This document shows positions 34,681 to 43,245 of a DNA stretch of 64,000 nucleotides, in pieces (within the stretch, counting starts at the first letter, position 1; the number at the start of each line of letters is the position of its first letter). Under the pieces are notes generated by a model. The model was not told the origin of the DNA, searched no databases, and saw nothing but the letters and a program-made list of their open reading frames with translations. Source of the DNA: DATAEE01 sp036258175 (GTDB lineage: Bacteria; Acidobacteriota; Vicinamibacteria; Vicinamibacterales; 2-12-FULL-66-21). Location: NCBI GenBank assembly GCA_036258175.1, contig DATAEE010000263.1, positions 17,583-81,582 on the forward strand, written 5' to 3'. The position numbers and the translations under genes are program-made.

Positions 34681-35428
34681 GATCCATGACCTCCTCGCAC
34701 AGCCGGTAGTACTCCGTCGCGCCGGTGGAGTCGGGGGCGAATGAGAAGATCGACTCCTTGTAGGCGGGGCTCTCTTCCAGCCGGACGCTCTTCGTGATGA
34801 CCGTCTTGAACACCTTTTTGCCGAATACCTTGTCGATTTGAACGCGGATGTCGCGCGCCAGCGCCGTCCGCTTGTCGTGCATCGTAATGACCACCCCAAG
34901 AATCCGCAGGCTTGGATTGGCTCTCGCCCGGACCTTCTCGATCGTTTCCAGGAGATCGTCCGTCCCCTCGAGCGCGAAGTACGACGACTGGATCGGGATG
35001 AGCAGATGCGTGGCCGCGACCAGCGCATTGACCGTGAGCAGTCCGAGCGTCGGCGGGCAGTCGATCACGATGTGCACGAACTGCTTGCGGATTGCCTCTA
35101 TTCGGTCCTTGAGCCGAAAATGGGAGTCGAGTTCCCCCACCAGTTTGGCTTCCAGCTTGGCGAGCGCGATCCTGGAAGGCGCAATGAACAGGTTCTTCTG
35201 CGAGCTGGGCTTGATGACGTCGGTCAGTGCGACCGTGGGTTCAGAGATCGCGTCGTAGACGCTTCGATCGACATCGGCGATGTCGAGAAACGACATCGTG
35301 CTGTTGGCTTGCGGATCGAGATCGATGAGAAGAGTTGGTTTTCCCCTAAGGGCGAGAGCCGCCGCGAGGTTGATGGCGGTAGTGGTCTTCCCTACTCCGC
35401 CCTTCTGGTTGGCGATGGCGACGATCAT
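34673..35428 (-). CDS. parA: Chromosome partitioning ATPase ParA
   Basis: 251 residues with the deviant Walker A motif (NQKGGVGKTTTAINLA), DLDPQANST and the Walker B-like VIDCPPTLGLLTVNAL. It is the usual Soj/ParA length, so it lacks an N-terminal regulatory extension. It should form the ATP-dependent DNA-bound gradient that moves ParB complexes. Its promoter lies between it and the upstream nuclease-domain gene, so parAB can be expressed separately from the miaB unit. Confidence 0.95.
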   Translation of the reverse strand: MIVAIANQKGGVGKTTTAINLAAALALRGKPTLLIDLDPQANSTMSFLDIADVDRSVYDAISEPTVALTDVIKPSSQKNLFIAPSRIALAKLEAKLVGELDSHFRLKDRIEAIRKQFVHIVIDCPPTLGLLTVNALVAATHLLIPIQSSYFALEGTDDLLETIEKVRARANPSLRILGVVITMHDKRTALARDIRVQIDKVFGKKVFKTVITKSVRLEESPAYKESIFSFAPDSTGATEYYRLCEEVMDRV

Positions 35429-35445
35429 CGAGAAGGGGCGCCGCC

Positions 35446-35475
35446 ATTCTAGGGGTCGTGGGCAAAAAGTGTCAA
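35446..35475 (-). promoter_or_regulatory. parAB promoter
   Basis: On the minus strand a consensus TTGACA (35475-35470) is followed after 18 bp by TAGAAT (35451-35446). The start codon is 17 nt beyond the -10 box and no ribosome-binding site is visible. Confidence 0.6.
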
Positions 35476-35479
35476 GCCG

Positions 35480-35965
35480 CTACATCTTGTATTTGCCAAG
35501 ATCGTCCGGATCCAGACTCTCGAGCCACTTCTGGAGCCGCTCGGCGTCGCCCTTTTCGGGCACCAGATCCACCGTCTTGGCGCTCGCAATGACCGTGTCC
35601 TCGACGAAGATGGGCGCGTGCGCGCGAAGCGCCAGCGCGATCGCGTCGCTCGGACGCGCGTCGATGGCCACGGTCTCGCCCGCGGCATCGAGATAGATGA
35701 GCGCGTAGAACGTGTTCTCCTTCAGATCGGACACGACAATCTTCTGAATCCGCGCCTTGAGGTCCTGGATGACGTTCTTCAGGAGGTCGTGGGTCATCGG
35801 CCGCGGCGTGGTGACATTTTCAATCTGCAGCGCGATCGCGTTCGCCTCGAACACGCCGACCCAGATCGGAAGGACCCGCTGGCCGTCCTTGTCCCGGAGG
35901 ATGATTATCGGCATGTTCGTTATGGGGTCGACCATCAGCCCTTTAATCGTCATTTCGATCTGCAT
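35480..35965 (-). CDS. Bifunctional nuclease (DUF151/BFN) domain protein
   Basis: 161 residues from ATG 35965, which overlaps the end of miaB by 16 nt and has GAGGGGAC upstream. The BFN/DUF151 fold is shown by MTIKGLMVDPITNMPIIIL, LPIWVGVFEANAIALQIE and the closing AIDARPSDAIALALRAHAPI. The plant protein named for this fold has DNase and RNase activity; bacterial members are often found near miaB, and their role is not settled. The C-terminal tail is acidic (DPDDLGKYKM). Confidence 0.88.
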   Translation of the reverse strand: MQIEMTIKGLMVDPITNMPIIILRDKDGQRVLPIWVGVFEANAIALQIENVTTPRPMTHDLLKNVIQDLKARIQKIVVSDLKENTFYALIYLDAAGETVAIDARPSDAIALALRAHAPIFVEDTVIASAKTVDLVPEKGDAERLQKWLESLDPDDLGKYKM

Positions 35966-37281
35966 ACCGCGTCCCCTCTCAGGCTGTTCGGCCACCCCTC
36001 GGAGATCCTTACGTCGATGGTACGCCCGACCCACGCCCGTTCCCCCGGAAAATTGACGATGGTGTTTCCTATCGTGCGGCCTGATAGCTCCGACTCGCGC
36101 TTGCGGCTCACCGAATCCACCAGCACTGCCACGACTTGGCCGACTGCTGCCTGGTGAATCTCGGTCTGGATCTGCTTCTGCAGCGTCTGCAGCGCCACGA
36201 TCCGGCTCGTCTTTTCCGCTTCCGTCACGTCGTCCGGCATCCGCTTCCCGGCTAGTGTGTTAGGCCGTTCCGAATACTTGAACGAAAACATGCTGTGATA
36301 CCGAACGGCTTCTACGAGCGACAGCGTCTCCTTGAAGTCAGCTGCCGTCTCGCCGGGAAAACCAACGATCATATCGGTCGAGAGCGCGATGTTCGGCACC
36401 TCTTCGCGCAGCCTTTCGACGAGGTCGAGATACTCGCCACGCGTGTACCGGCGGCGCATCGAAGCCAGGATGCGCGTCGAGCCCGACTGCACCGGAAGGT
36501 GAAGGTGCTTGCAGACGGCCGGCAGGTCGCGAATGGCGGTGATCGTGCGCTCGTCGACATGCCGGGGATGCGGGCTCGCGAAGCGGATGCGTTCCACCCC
36601 TTCGATCGCGTTGACCCGCTCGAGCAGCGCCGCGAAGTCGCACGAGGCGTCGTCGGGCGCCTGGTAGTGATTCACAATCTGTCCGAGGAGATGAATTTCC
36701 TTCCGCCCTTGAGCAGCCGCGTCTCGGACTTCTTCGAGAATGTCGGAGACGGGACGCATCCGCTCGTGTCCGCGCGTGTATGGGACCACGCAGAACGCGC
36801 AGAAATCGTTGCAGCCCTCGATGATGGTGATCCATGCCTTCAGCGGATCGCTGCGGCGCGTGACCCCGAGCGGAAACGACACGTCGTCGTACGGGTTGAT
36901 ATCGATGACGGGTTCGACGGAGCGCGCCGCCTGCTCGACGAGCATCGGAAGCTGCTTGATCCGCTGGGTACCGACGACGACGTCGATCGCGGATGAGCGC
37001 TTGAGAAGGGCTGTGCCTTCCTGCTGCGCGACGCAGCCGGCGACTGCGACAACCGGACGGCGTCCTCGCTCTTCGCCGGTGGCGTGAATCTCACCAAGAC
37101 GCGTGTAGAGTTTGTCCTCCGCGCGCTCGCGGACGCTGCACGTGTTGACGACGATCAGATCGGCATCGGCTTCCCCGTCGGCCGGCTCGTAGCCTGCCTG
37201 CTCGAGCAGACCCGCCATCCGCTCGGAATCGTGGAAGTTCATCTGACAGCCGAACGTTTCGATCAGATATCTACGAGCCAC
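35950..37281 (-). CDS. miaB: tRNA-2-methylthio-N6-dimethylallyladenosine synthase
   Basis: 443 residues, the usual length. Three N-terminal Cys for the auxiliary iron-sulfur cluster (TFGCQMN, VVNTCSVRE, AGCVAQQ) are followed by the radical-SAM motif CNDFCAFC near residues 157-164, and by a C-terminal TRAM-like domain (VAVLVDSVSRKRES...). It adds the methylthio group at position 37 of tRNAs reading UNN codons. A small oddity is LLGQIVNHY where LLGQNVNSY is usual. It overlaps recN by 11 nt and the BFN gene by 16 nt. Confidence 0.95.
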   Translation of the reverse strand: MARRYLIETFGCQMNFHDSERMAGLLEQAGYEPADGEADADLIVVNTCSVRERAEDKLYTRLGEIHATGEERGRRPVVAVAGCVAQQEGTALLKRSSAIDVVVGTQRIKQLPMLVEQAARSVEPVIDINPYDDVSFPLGVTRRSDPLKAWITIIEGCNDFCAFCVVPYTRGHERMRPVSDILEEVRDAAAQGRKEIHLLGQIVNHYQAPDDASCDFAALLERVNAIEGVERIRFASPHPRHVDERTITAIRDLPAVCKHLHLPVQSGSTRILASMRRRYTRGEYLDLVERLREEVPNIALSTDMIVGFPGETAADFKETLSLVEAVRYHSMFSFKYSERPNTLAGKRMPDDVTEAEKTSRIVALQTLQKQIQTEIHQAAVGQVVAVLVDSVSRKRESELSGRTIGNTIVNFPGERAWVGRTIDVRISEGWPNSLRGDAVCRSK

Positions 37282-39001
37282 GCACTTCTGGCCTTTTCGG
37301 TCGCGCGTCGCGTGCCGGCGCCGCAGGGACTTCGCGCATCGCCTTCGCTTTCGCTTTTGCTTTTATTTCGCTTTCGCCACGAATGGCGAGCATTTCCCGC
37401 GCGCTCGTGCGCACCGCGGCGGTCGGTTCGGCGCCGGCGATCATGCGGGCGAGTTCCTGCTCGCGAGCGTCCCCTGCTACTGGCGCGATCGACGTCAGAG
37501 TACGGCCGGATTGAACGCGCTTAGTAATCAAGTAGTGCGTGCCGCCGTATGCGGCTATCTGCGGCAGGTGCGTGATGCACAGCACCTGATATTTCGCGCC
37601 GAGCTCCTGCAGCCGTTTTCCCACGACATCCGCCACGGCGCCGCCGATACCAGCATCCACCTCATCGAAGATGAGCGTCTTGCCAGCCGCGTCGGTCGAC
37701 GCCAGCGTCTTGAGCGCAAGCATGACTCGTGACAATTCCCCGCCTGACGCGATTCTGGCGAGCGGCCTGACTTCTTCACCTGGATTCGGCGAAATGTACA
37801 GCTCTGCCTGATCGAACCCGTGCTCGCTCCACTGTGACTCCGGAAGCGGCCCGCCGAATCGGACCTCGCAGCGGGTTTTCGCCATCGACAGCTCGGCAAG
37901 CGATCGCTCGAGCGCGCGTGAGAATCTCACAGCGGCCTCGCGCCGGGCTTCAGAGAGTTGTGTGGCAGCCTTGAGAAAGGCGTTTCTCGCCCGGCCAAGC
38001 TCCTCGTCAAGCTGCGTAGCGCGCGAGGAGACTTGCGCGAGCTCTTCGATTTCCATGCGGAGCCGCTCGCGTTTGGCCACGACGTCGGCAAGCGTGGGCC
38101 CATGCTTCTTCTTTAAACGCTCGAGAAGCGCTAGACGATCCTCGACTGCTTGAAGCCTCTGTGGCGAGGCGTCGATCCCGCTCGCATACGATCGGAGGAA
38201 GAATGCTAGATCTTCGAGTTGGGACTTGATCGCGTCGCGAGCATCCGCGTGCGAACGAAAACGGGCGTCGATCGCGGCGAGCTCGCTCACTTTTTTCCAG
38301 GTGACGCCTAGTCCGGCAAGCGCCGCATTTTCCCCGTCGTACAGCGACTCGTACGCCTCAACGCACAACCGCGCAAGCTTGTCCGCGTTCGCCAGTAATT
38401 GCCGTTCGACGGCGAGATCCTCGTCCTCCGTCGGCGCACCAGGCGCCGCCTTCTCGATCTCCGCGAGGTGAAAGCCGGCGAGCTCAAGCCGCGCCACTTT
38501 TTGTTGCTCGTCCATCAACAAACGCTGCCGTTCGCTCGTCAGGGCCCTCCACTGGGAAAAGGCGCCTTCGACCAGTTGCGAAAGCGACGTCACGTTGGCG
38601 TAAACGTCCAGGACGCCGAGGTGCGATCCGGGATCGAGAAGCGCCTGCTGATCGTGCTGACCGTGCAGGTCGACGAGTCCTTCGCAGATTTCCTTCAGCA
38701 TGGCCGTAGTCGCGAGTGCACCATCGACGAACGCGCGGCTTCGTCCCTGCGCCGAAATCTCACGGCGGACGAGAATCTCGCGGCCGTCGGACGCTTCGAA
38801 AATCGCCTGGACCGAGGCCGTATCCTCGCCGGTGCGGACGAGGTCGGCCGACGCACGGCCGCCCCCGAGCAGCGCGACCGCCTCGATGACGATCGATTTA
38901 CCCGCGCCCGTCTCTCCGGTGAGCACATTCAGCCCCGGTTCGAACTCGACCTCGAGAGCGTCGATGACGGCGACGTTACGGATGCTGAGGAAACGCAGCA
39001 T
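37271..39001 (-). CDS. recN: DNA repair ATPase RecN
   Basis: 576 residues with the SMC-like layout. Walker A is in VLTGETGAGKSIVIEAV (about residues 28-44), two helical arms follow (with the Q-rich LLMDEQQKVARLEL and KKKHGPTLADVVAKRERL), and then the signature RIASGGELSRVMLAL and Walker B TLIFDEVDAGIGG. It acts in double-strand break repair. It starts the minus-strand recN-miaB-BFN series and is divergent from the tol operon, whose promoter lies just upstream of its start. Confidence 0.95.
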   Translation of the reverse strand: MLRFLSIRNVAVIDALEVEFEPGLNVLTGETGAGKSIVIEAVALLGGGRASADLVRTGEDTASVQAIFEASDGREILVRREISAQGRSRAFVDGALATTAMLKEICEGLVDLHGQHDQQALLDPGSHLGVLDVYANVTSLSQLVEGAFSQWRALTSERQRLLMDEQQKVARLELAGFHLAEIEKAAPGAPTEDEDLAVERQLLANADKLARLCVEAYESLYDGENAALAGLGVTWKKVSELAAIDARFRSHADARDAIKSQLEDLAFFLRSYASGIDASPQRLQAVEDRLALLERLKKKHGPTLADVVAKRERLRMEIEELAQVSSRATQLDEELGRARNAFLKAATQLSEARREAAVRFSRALERSLAELSMAKTRCEVRFGGPLPESQWSEHGFDQAELYISPNPGEEVRPLARIASGGELSRVMLALKTLASTDAAGKTLIFDEVDAGIGGAVADVVGKRLQELGAKYQVLCITHLPQIAAYGGTHYLITKRVQSGRTLTSIAPVAGDAREQELARMIAGAEPTAAVRTSAREMLAIRGESEIKAKAKAKAMREVPAAPARDARPKRPEVRGS

Positions 39002-39029
39002 GGAGGCGAAGTGCCATTCTATCAGATGT

Positions 39030-39058
39030 TTGACAGCGATCGGGTCGCGTGCTACGCT
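39030..39058 (+). promoter_or_regulatory. Promoter of the tol-pal operon
   Basis: TTGACA (39030-39035) is followed after exactly 17 bp by TACGCT (39053-39058). This places transcription start near 39065 and therefore rules out the in-frame ATG at 39026 as the tolQ start. Confidence 0.65.
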
Positions 39059-39109
39059 GTCGCATTCGCGCTGTCCCAGCGGCGCACACGTGTATGTGTG
39101 GAGGCATGC

Positions 39110-39904
39110 TTGCGCACGCTCGGATGCTACGCCATTGCCCTGGCGCAGGGCGCCGGACTGCCATCCCAGACTGAGCCCGTTCCATCGTCGTCGGATCTCG
39201 TCTCGCTCGTCGCGCGGTCGAGTCCTCTCTCGAAAGTTGTCCTCATCATTCTTTTGGGATTCTCCGCGCTGTCATGGGCGATCATTCTGCTCAAGCTCTG
39301 GCAGTTCCGGCGCGCGGAACGACAGTCCTCGAGTTTCATCGACATCTTTCGACGAAGCGCGCGCTTCTCCGAAGTGCAGGCCGTGTGTGCGTCGCTTGCG
39401 GCGAGCCCGCTGGTCGGATTGTTTCAAGCCGGCTACTCGGAGTTGAACGCGCAACTCCGGCGCGATCAGGTTGCTGCAACGGGCGACCAATCAAAAACAC
39501 CTGAGGGGCGTCCAGCCAGCCCGGCCCATCGTCCTACTCTGAAGAGTCTGGACGCCGTCGATCGGGCCCTGCTTCGCGCGTCTACGACCGAAACCAGCAA
39601 GCTCGAGCGCCGTGTGCCGTTTCTCGCGACGACGGCGAGCATCACGCCGTTCATCGGGTTGTTCGGCACCGTGTGGGGGATCATGGGGGCATTCCAGGAG
39701 ATCGGCCTCGCGGGTTCGACAAGTCTGGGCGTCGTGGCACCGGGCATCGCGGAAGCGCTGATCGCGACGGCCGCCGGGCTCTTTGCGGCAATCCCGGCCG
39801 TGTACTTCTACAACCATCTCACGCACCGGGTGAAGGAGTTCACGGGTGAAATGGACGATTTTTCGCTCGAGTTCCTGAACCTTGCGGAACGGAATTTCAC
39901 GTAA
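39110..39904 (+). CDS. tolQ: TolQ/ExbB-family proton channel protein
   Basis: 264 residues if the TTG at 39110 is the start; it has GGAGG 5 nt upstream, the best ribosome-binding site in this stretch. GTG 39098 in the same frame is the alternative. Three spans are expected: PLSKVVLIILLGFSALSWAI, the ITPFIGLFGTVWGIMGAF helix typical of TolQ/ExbB, and EALIATAAGLFAAIPAVYFY. With TolR it uses the proton gradient to drive the Tol-Pal system for outer-membrane constriction at division. The gap to tolR is 8 nt. Confidence 0.88.
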   Translation: MRTLGCYAIALAQGAGLPSQTEPVPSSSDLVSLVARSSPLSKVVLIILLGFSALSWAIILLKLWQFRRAERQSSSFIDIFRRSARFSEVQAVCASLAASPLVGLFQAGYSELNAQLRRDQVAATGDQSKTPEGRPASPAHRPTLKSLDAVDRALLRASTTETSKLERRVPFLATTASITPFIGLFGTVWGIMGAFQEIGLAGSTSLGVVAPGIAEALIATAAGLFAAIPAVYFYNHLTHRVKEFTGEMDDFSLEFLNLAERNFT

Positions 39905-39912
39905 AGCGCGTC

Positions 39913-40380
39913 ATGCCGAGGGTTCAACAGATCGGGAGCGGCGGCAACGGACGGACGCGGCGAGGGCGCGGAGCGCGCGTGGCGACGGTGCTCAACGAGA
40001 TCAACGTGGTGCCCCTCGTCGACGTGATGCTCGTGCTGTTGATCATCTTCATGGTCACCGCACCGATGATGCAGCAGGGCCTCAATGTGAACCTGCCCCA
40101 GTCGCGACGCGCCTCGGCGGTGACCGCGGAGCCTATCTACGTCACAGTTCCACTGACGTATCGCACGACGCGTGTCGTTCAGATCGACAAGGACGAAGTA
40201 CGCGTCGACATCCTCAACGAGCGAATCAAGCAGGCGCTCCTGACGCGCACCGACAAATCCGTGTTCGTTCGCGGCGACGGCGGCGTCACCTTGCAGGAAC
40301 TGATGCAGGTGATGGACAAGCTGAAGGAAGGCGGCGTCGAAAAGGTCGGGATCGTTTCGAGGCCACCCGATGCTCGCTAG
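39913..40380 (+). CDS. tolR: TolR/ExbD-family protein
   Basis: 155 residues. It has one N-terminal span with the conserved Asp (EINVVPLVDVMLVLLIIFMV), the residue that carries protons with TolQ, and a periplasmic domain ending KEGGVEKVGIVSR. It lies 8 nt after tolQ and overlaps the next gene by 11 nt. Confidence 0.92.
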   Translation: MPRVQQIGSGGNGRTRRGRGARVATVLNEINVVPLVDVMLVLLIIFMVTAPMMQQGLNVNLPQSRRASAVTAEPIYVTVPLTYRTTRVVQIDKDEVRVDILNERIKQALLTRTDKSVFVRGDGGVTLQELMQVMDKLKEGGVEKVGIVSRPPDAR

Positions 40381-41125
40381 TCACGTCGACGATGGCCTCG
40401 GGCGAATGGTTTCAATTTCGCTCGGCGCCCACATGGTCGTGCTCCTGGCGATCGCGCTCGCGCCGTCCAATTGGGGGGCAGCGCGGCGATCGCCAACGAC
40501 GCCAATGGTGATCACACTCGGAGGGACGCCTGGGCCGAGAAGTGGCGGGATGACGGAGATCGGAGGCCGACCGATCCAACAGGCCGTCCCGGCTCCGGCG
40601 CCGAAGCCAGCGCCGGTAACGCCACCGGCGCAGAAGGCGCCCGAGATGGTCTTGCCGGACACGAAGGCCCGGGCGAAACCGGCGGCTCAGACTCCGGCAA
40701 AGACACCTGACGATGCGAAGGGCCGAAAGCTCGCCACGGGTCAGGAAGTGCGGCCGGGAAGTGCAGTCGCGGAGACGGGGGGGCAAGGCACCGGGTTCGG
40801 CCTGACGACGGGCGGCGGCCAGGGCATGGGTGGCTATCTCGACGTCGGAAACTTCTGTTGTCCCGAGTACCTCGAAACGATGCGGATGCTGATCACGCGC
40901 AACTGGCGATCGCAGCAGCGCGCGCAAGGCAACGTCCAGGTCAAGTTCACGATCCAGCGAAACGGCGCGCTGACCGACGTCGAGCTCGAGACACGAAGCG
41001 GATACTTTGTCTTGGATACCGAGGCGCAGCGGGCGATTCTGTTGACCAAGCAGCTCCCACCGCTGCCGTCCGCGTTCACTGAGGACCACCTGACGGTGCA
41101 CCTCATCTTTCAGTACAAACCGTGA
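40370..41125 (+). CDS. TolA/TonB-like energy transducer
   Basis: 251 residues. A single span near residues 13-33 (SISLGAHMVVLLAIALAPS) is followed by a Pro/Lys/Ala-rich periplasmic spacer (about 60-120) and a C-terminal TonB/TolA domain (CPEYLETMRMLITRNWRSQQ ... VQVKFTIQRNGALTDVELE). A Cys-Cys pair opens this domain. Position between tolR and tolB makes it the functional TolA, although the fold is closer to TonB. Confidence 0.85.
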   Translation: MLASHVDDGLGRMVSISLGAHMVVLLAIALAPSNWGAARRSPTTPMVITLGGTPGPRSGGMTEIGGRPIQQAVPAPAPKPAPVTPPAQKAPEMVLPDTKARAKPAAQTPAKTPDDAKGRKLATGQEVRPGSAVAETGGQGTGFGLTTGGGQGMGGYLDVGNFCCPEYLETMRMLITRNWRSQQRAQGNVQVKFTIQRNGALTDVELETRSGYFVLDTEAQRAILLTKQLPPLPSAFTEDHLTVHLIFQYKP

Positions 41126-42513
41126 TGCTGAAACTGTTCTCCAGCGGATTCGCTCTCGTCGTGGCAGGCTCGATTTCACTCGCGGCCGTGTGGCAAACGC
41201 CGCCGCCTCAACCGGCGCAACCCACTCCCCCGCCCGCCCAACCGACGGAGATCGAGCTGATCATCGGCGGCGCGGAAAGCGGCGCGCCGCCCAAGTACGC
41301 GGTACCGGAATTTCTGGCGCTCTCGAACGATCGCGAGACGACCGAAGCGGCCAAGGTGATCGGCGAAGTGCTCTTCCGCGATCTCGAGTTTGAGCGGGAG
41401 TTCTATCTGATCGCGCGCGACACGTATCGCTCCATCCCGCGCGCGAGCTCGATCGATACGGTTCCATTCGATCGCTGGCGCGAGCTGGGCGCGGACGCGG
41501 TCGTCAGCGGCGCCGTATCGCGCACCGACAAGGGCGTTGCGGTGCAGATACGGCTGTACAACGTCCGGACCCAGCAGGCGGTTTTCGCGCGGGAGTATGC
41601 AGGGTCCGCGGCCAACCCCCGGCTGTACGCGCACACGGCCGCAGACGAGATTCACCAGCATCAACGCGCGCTGCGAGGAGTGGCGCGGACCAAGCTCACG
41701 TTTACGTCGGATCGGGACGGCGAGAATCTCCGCGGCCCTGTCGGCGATCGCGCGATCCAGGAGATTTACATCGCCGACTACGACGGCTTCAACCAGCGTC
41801 GCGTCACGGTTGGCCGCAACTTGAACCTGTCGCCGGTCTGGTCGCCCGATTCGCGTGCGCTGGCGTACACGTCATACCGGAAAGGCTTTCCAGACATCCT
41901 CGTGTCGTTCATCTATCAGGGAAAACTCGAGTACCCCACGCAAGGGACGGAGCGCAATCACAACTTTCTGCCGGCATGGTCGCCAGACGGTTCTCAGATT
42001 GCGTTCGTCTCGAACCGTGACGGCAACTCGGAGATTTACGTCGCGAATGCGAACGGCAGCAACGTCCGGCGTCTCACCAACCATCCGTCGATCGACGTCA
42101 CGCCCACGTGGTCGCCGACCGGAAACCAGCTGGCGTTCACATCCGACCGGTCGGGGTCGCCGCAGATCTACATGATCGGTGCGGAAGGTGCGGGGCTGAG
42201 ACGCGTCACCACCGAATCGTACTGCGATCGGCCGACCTGGTCGCCCGCGCCATTCAACGAGATCGCATACGCTTCCCGCACCGGCCCGGGGTACGACATC
42301 AAGATCTACGACATCGCGTCAGGCGCCATCCGGCAGATCACCTCCGGAGAGGGATCGAACGAAAGCCCCGCCTTCGCGCCCAATGGGCGGCATCTGGCTT
42401 TTACGTCGACGCGTAACGGCAAAGCTCACATCTTCACGATCGCGCGCGATGGCAAGGACGTTCGACAGGTGACACGTGACGGAAACAACCGGTATCCGAA
42501 CTGGTCGTATTAG
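41122..42513 (+). CDS. tolB: Tol-Pal system beta-propeller protein TolB
   Basis: 463 residues from GTG 41122 (ATG 41125 follows directly), overlapping the transducer gene by four bases. A signal peptide (FALVVAGSISLAAVW) leads a TolB N-terminal domain (VPEFLALSND..., VLFRDLEFEREFYLI), then a six-bladed propeller with repeated VWSPDSRALAYTS, AWSPDGSQIAFVS and TWSPTGNQLAFTS blades. It sits in the periplasm and binds Pal. A proline-rich insert follows the signal peptide. Confidence 0.94.
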   Translation: MMLKLFSSGFALVVAGSISLAAVWQTPPPQPAQPTPPPAQPTEIELIIGGAESGAPPKYAVPEFLALSNDRETTEAAKVIGEVLFRDLEFEREFYLIARDTYRSIPRASSIDTVPFDRWRELGADAVVSGAVSRTDKGVAVQIRLYNVRTQQAVFAREYAGSAANPRLYAHTAADEIHQHQRALRGVARTKLTFTSDRDGENLRGPVGDRAIQEIYIADYDGFNQRRVTVGRNLNLSPVWSPDSRALAYTSYRKGFPDILVSFIYQGKLEYPTQGTERNHNFLPAWSPDGSQIAFVSNRDGNSEIYVANANGSNVRRLTNHPSIDVTPTWSPTGNQLAFTSDRSGSPQIYMIGAEGAGLRRVTTESYCDRPTWSPAPFNEIAYASRTGPGYDIKIYDIASGAIRQITSGEGSNESPAFAPNGRHLAFTSTRNGKAHIFTIARDGKDVRQVTRDGNNRYPNWSY

Positions 42514-42595
42514 GCTGATGCGTGAATCGACACACGATCGTTCGAAACAGCGCGCCGAGCGATGAGCGAGGCGTGGCCCTTCGGCGGGCTCAAGG

Positions 42596-42648
42596 CCAAC
42601 CTGAGCGCAGTCGAAGGTTGGCAAGCGCTGGGGGTGGGGCCCCAGCGC
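42596..42648. repeat. Palindromic repeat and hairpin upstream of pal
   Basis: CCAACCT (42596-42602) and AGGTTGG (42615-42621) flank CCTGAGCGCAGTCGAAGG, a partial palindrome. It is followed by a perfect 9-bp hairpin, GCGCTGGGG (42625-42633) and CCCCAGCGC (42640-42648), ending just before the pal ribosome-binding site GAAGGA. The 143-nt gap between tolB and pal is the only long one in this operon and is largely made of these elements. Confidence 0.7.
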
Positions 42649-42656
42649 GAAGGAAA

Positions 42657-43235
42657 ATGATGACGAGACTGAAAGAGACAGAGCGTCTGATCCTGATCGT
42701 CTTGCTGGCCGCGACAGCTGCCTGCGGCGGTCCCAAGACTCCTCCGGTCGCGCGGCCCGCGCCGCCGCCGCCGGTCCTCGATGCGGCGGGCCGGCCGCTG
42801 CCGCCGTCTCCCGTGACGGAGCCGACCGTCGTTCCGCCGGAGCCGGTCATCGAGGATGCGGGTCTGAACGCCAAGGATCTCGACACGCTCAACCGCGACT
42901 CCCCGCTTCAGCCCGCGTTCTTCGCGTACGACAGCTCGGAGCTCGACAGCGCCGCGCAGCAGGCGCTCAATGCCAACGCGCAGCTGCTGAAGCAGTACGC
43001 CACATGGGTGATCACCATCGAAGGGCACGCCGACGAGCGCGGCACGGCGGAGTACAATCTGGCGCTGGGCGAACGCCGCGCGCTCACAGCGAGAAACTAT
43101 CTGATCTCGCTCGGCATCGCCGCGGACAGGTTGCGGACGATCAGCTACGGCAAGGAGTTTCCCTTCGACCCGCTGCACAGCGAGTCAGCCTGGTCGAAGA
43201 ACCGCCGCGCCCATTTTGTGATCACGGCGAAGTAG
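42657..43235 (+). CDS. pal: Peptidoglycan-associated lipoprotein Pal
   Basis: 192 residues from ATG 42657 (a second ATG is at 42660). The lipobox is LAATAAC, followed by a Pro-rich spacer, and then the OmpA-like peptidoglycan-binding domain: AFFAYDSSELDSAAQQALN, IEGHADERGTAEYNLALGER and SYGKEFP. The domain's Asp and Arg needed to bind diaminopimelate are present in ADERGT and LGERRA. It anchors the outer membrane to the wall and docks TolB. Confidence 0.95.
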   Translation: MMTRLKETERLILIVLLAATAACGGPKTPPVARPAPPPPVLDAAGRPLPPSPVTEPTVVPPEPVIEDAGLNAKDLDTLNRDSPLQPAFFAYDSSELDSAAQQALNANAQLLKQYATWVITIEGHADERGTAEYNLALGERRALTARNYLISLGIAADRLRTISYGKEFPFDPLHSESAWSKNRRAHFVITAK

Positions 43236-43245
43236 GATTGAACAG

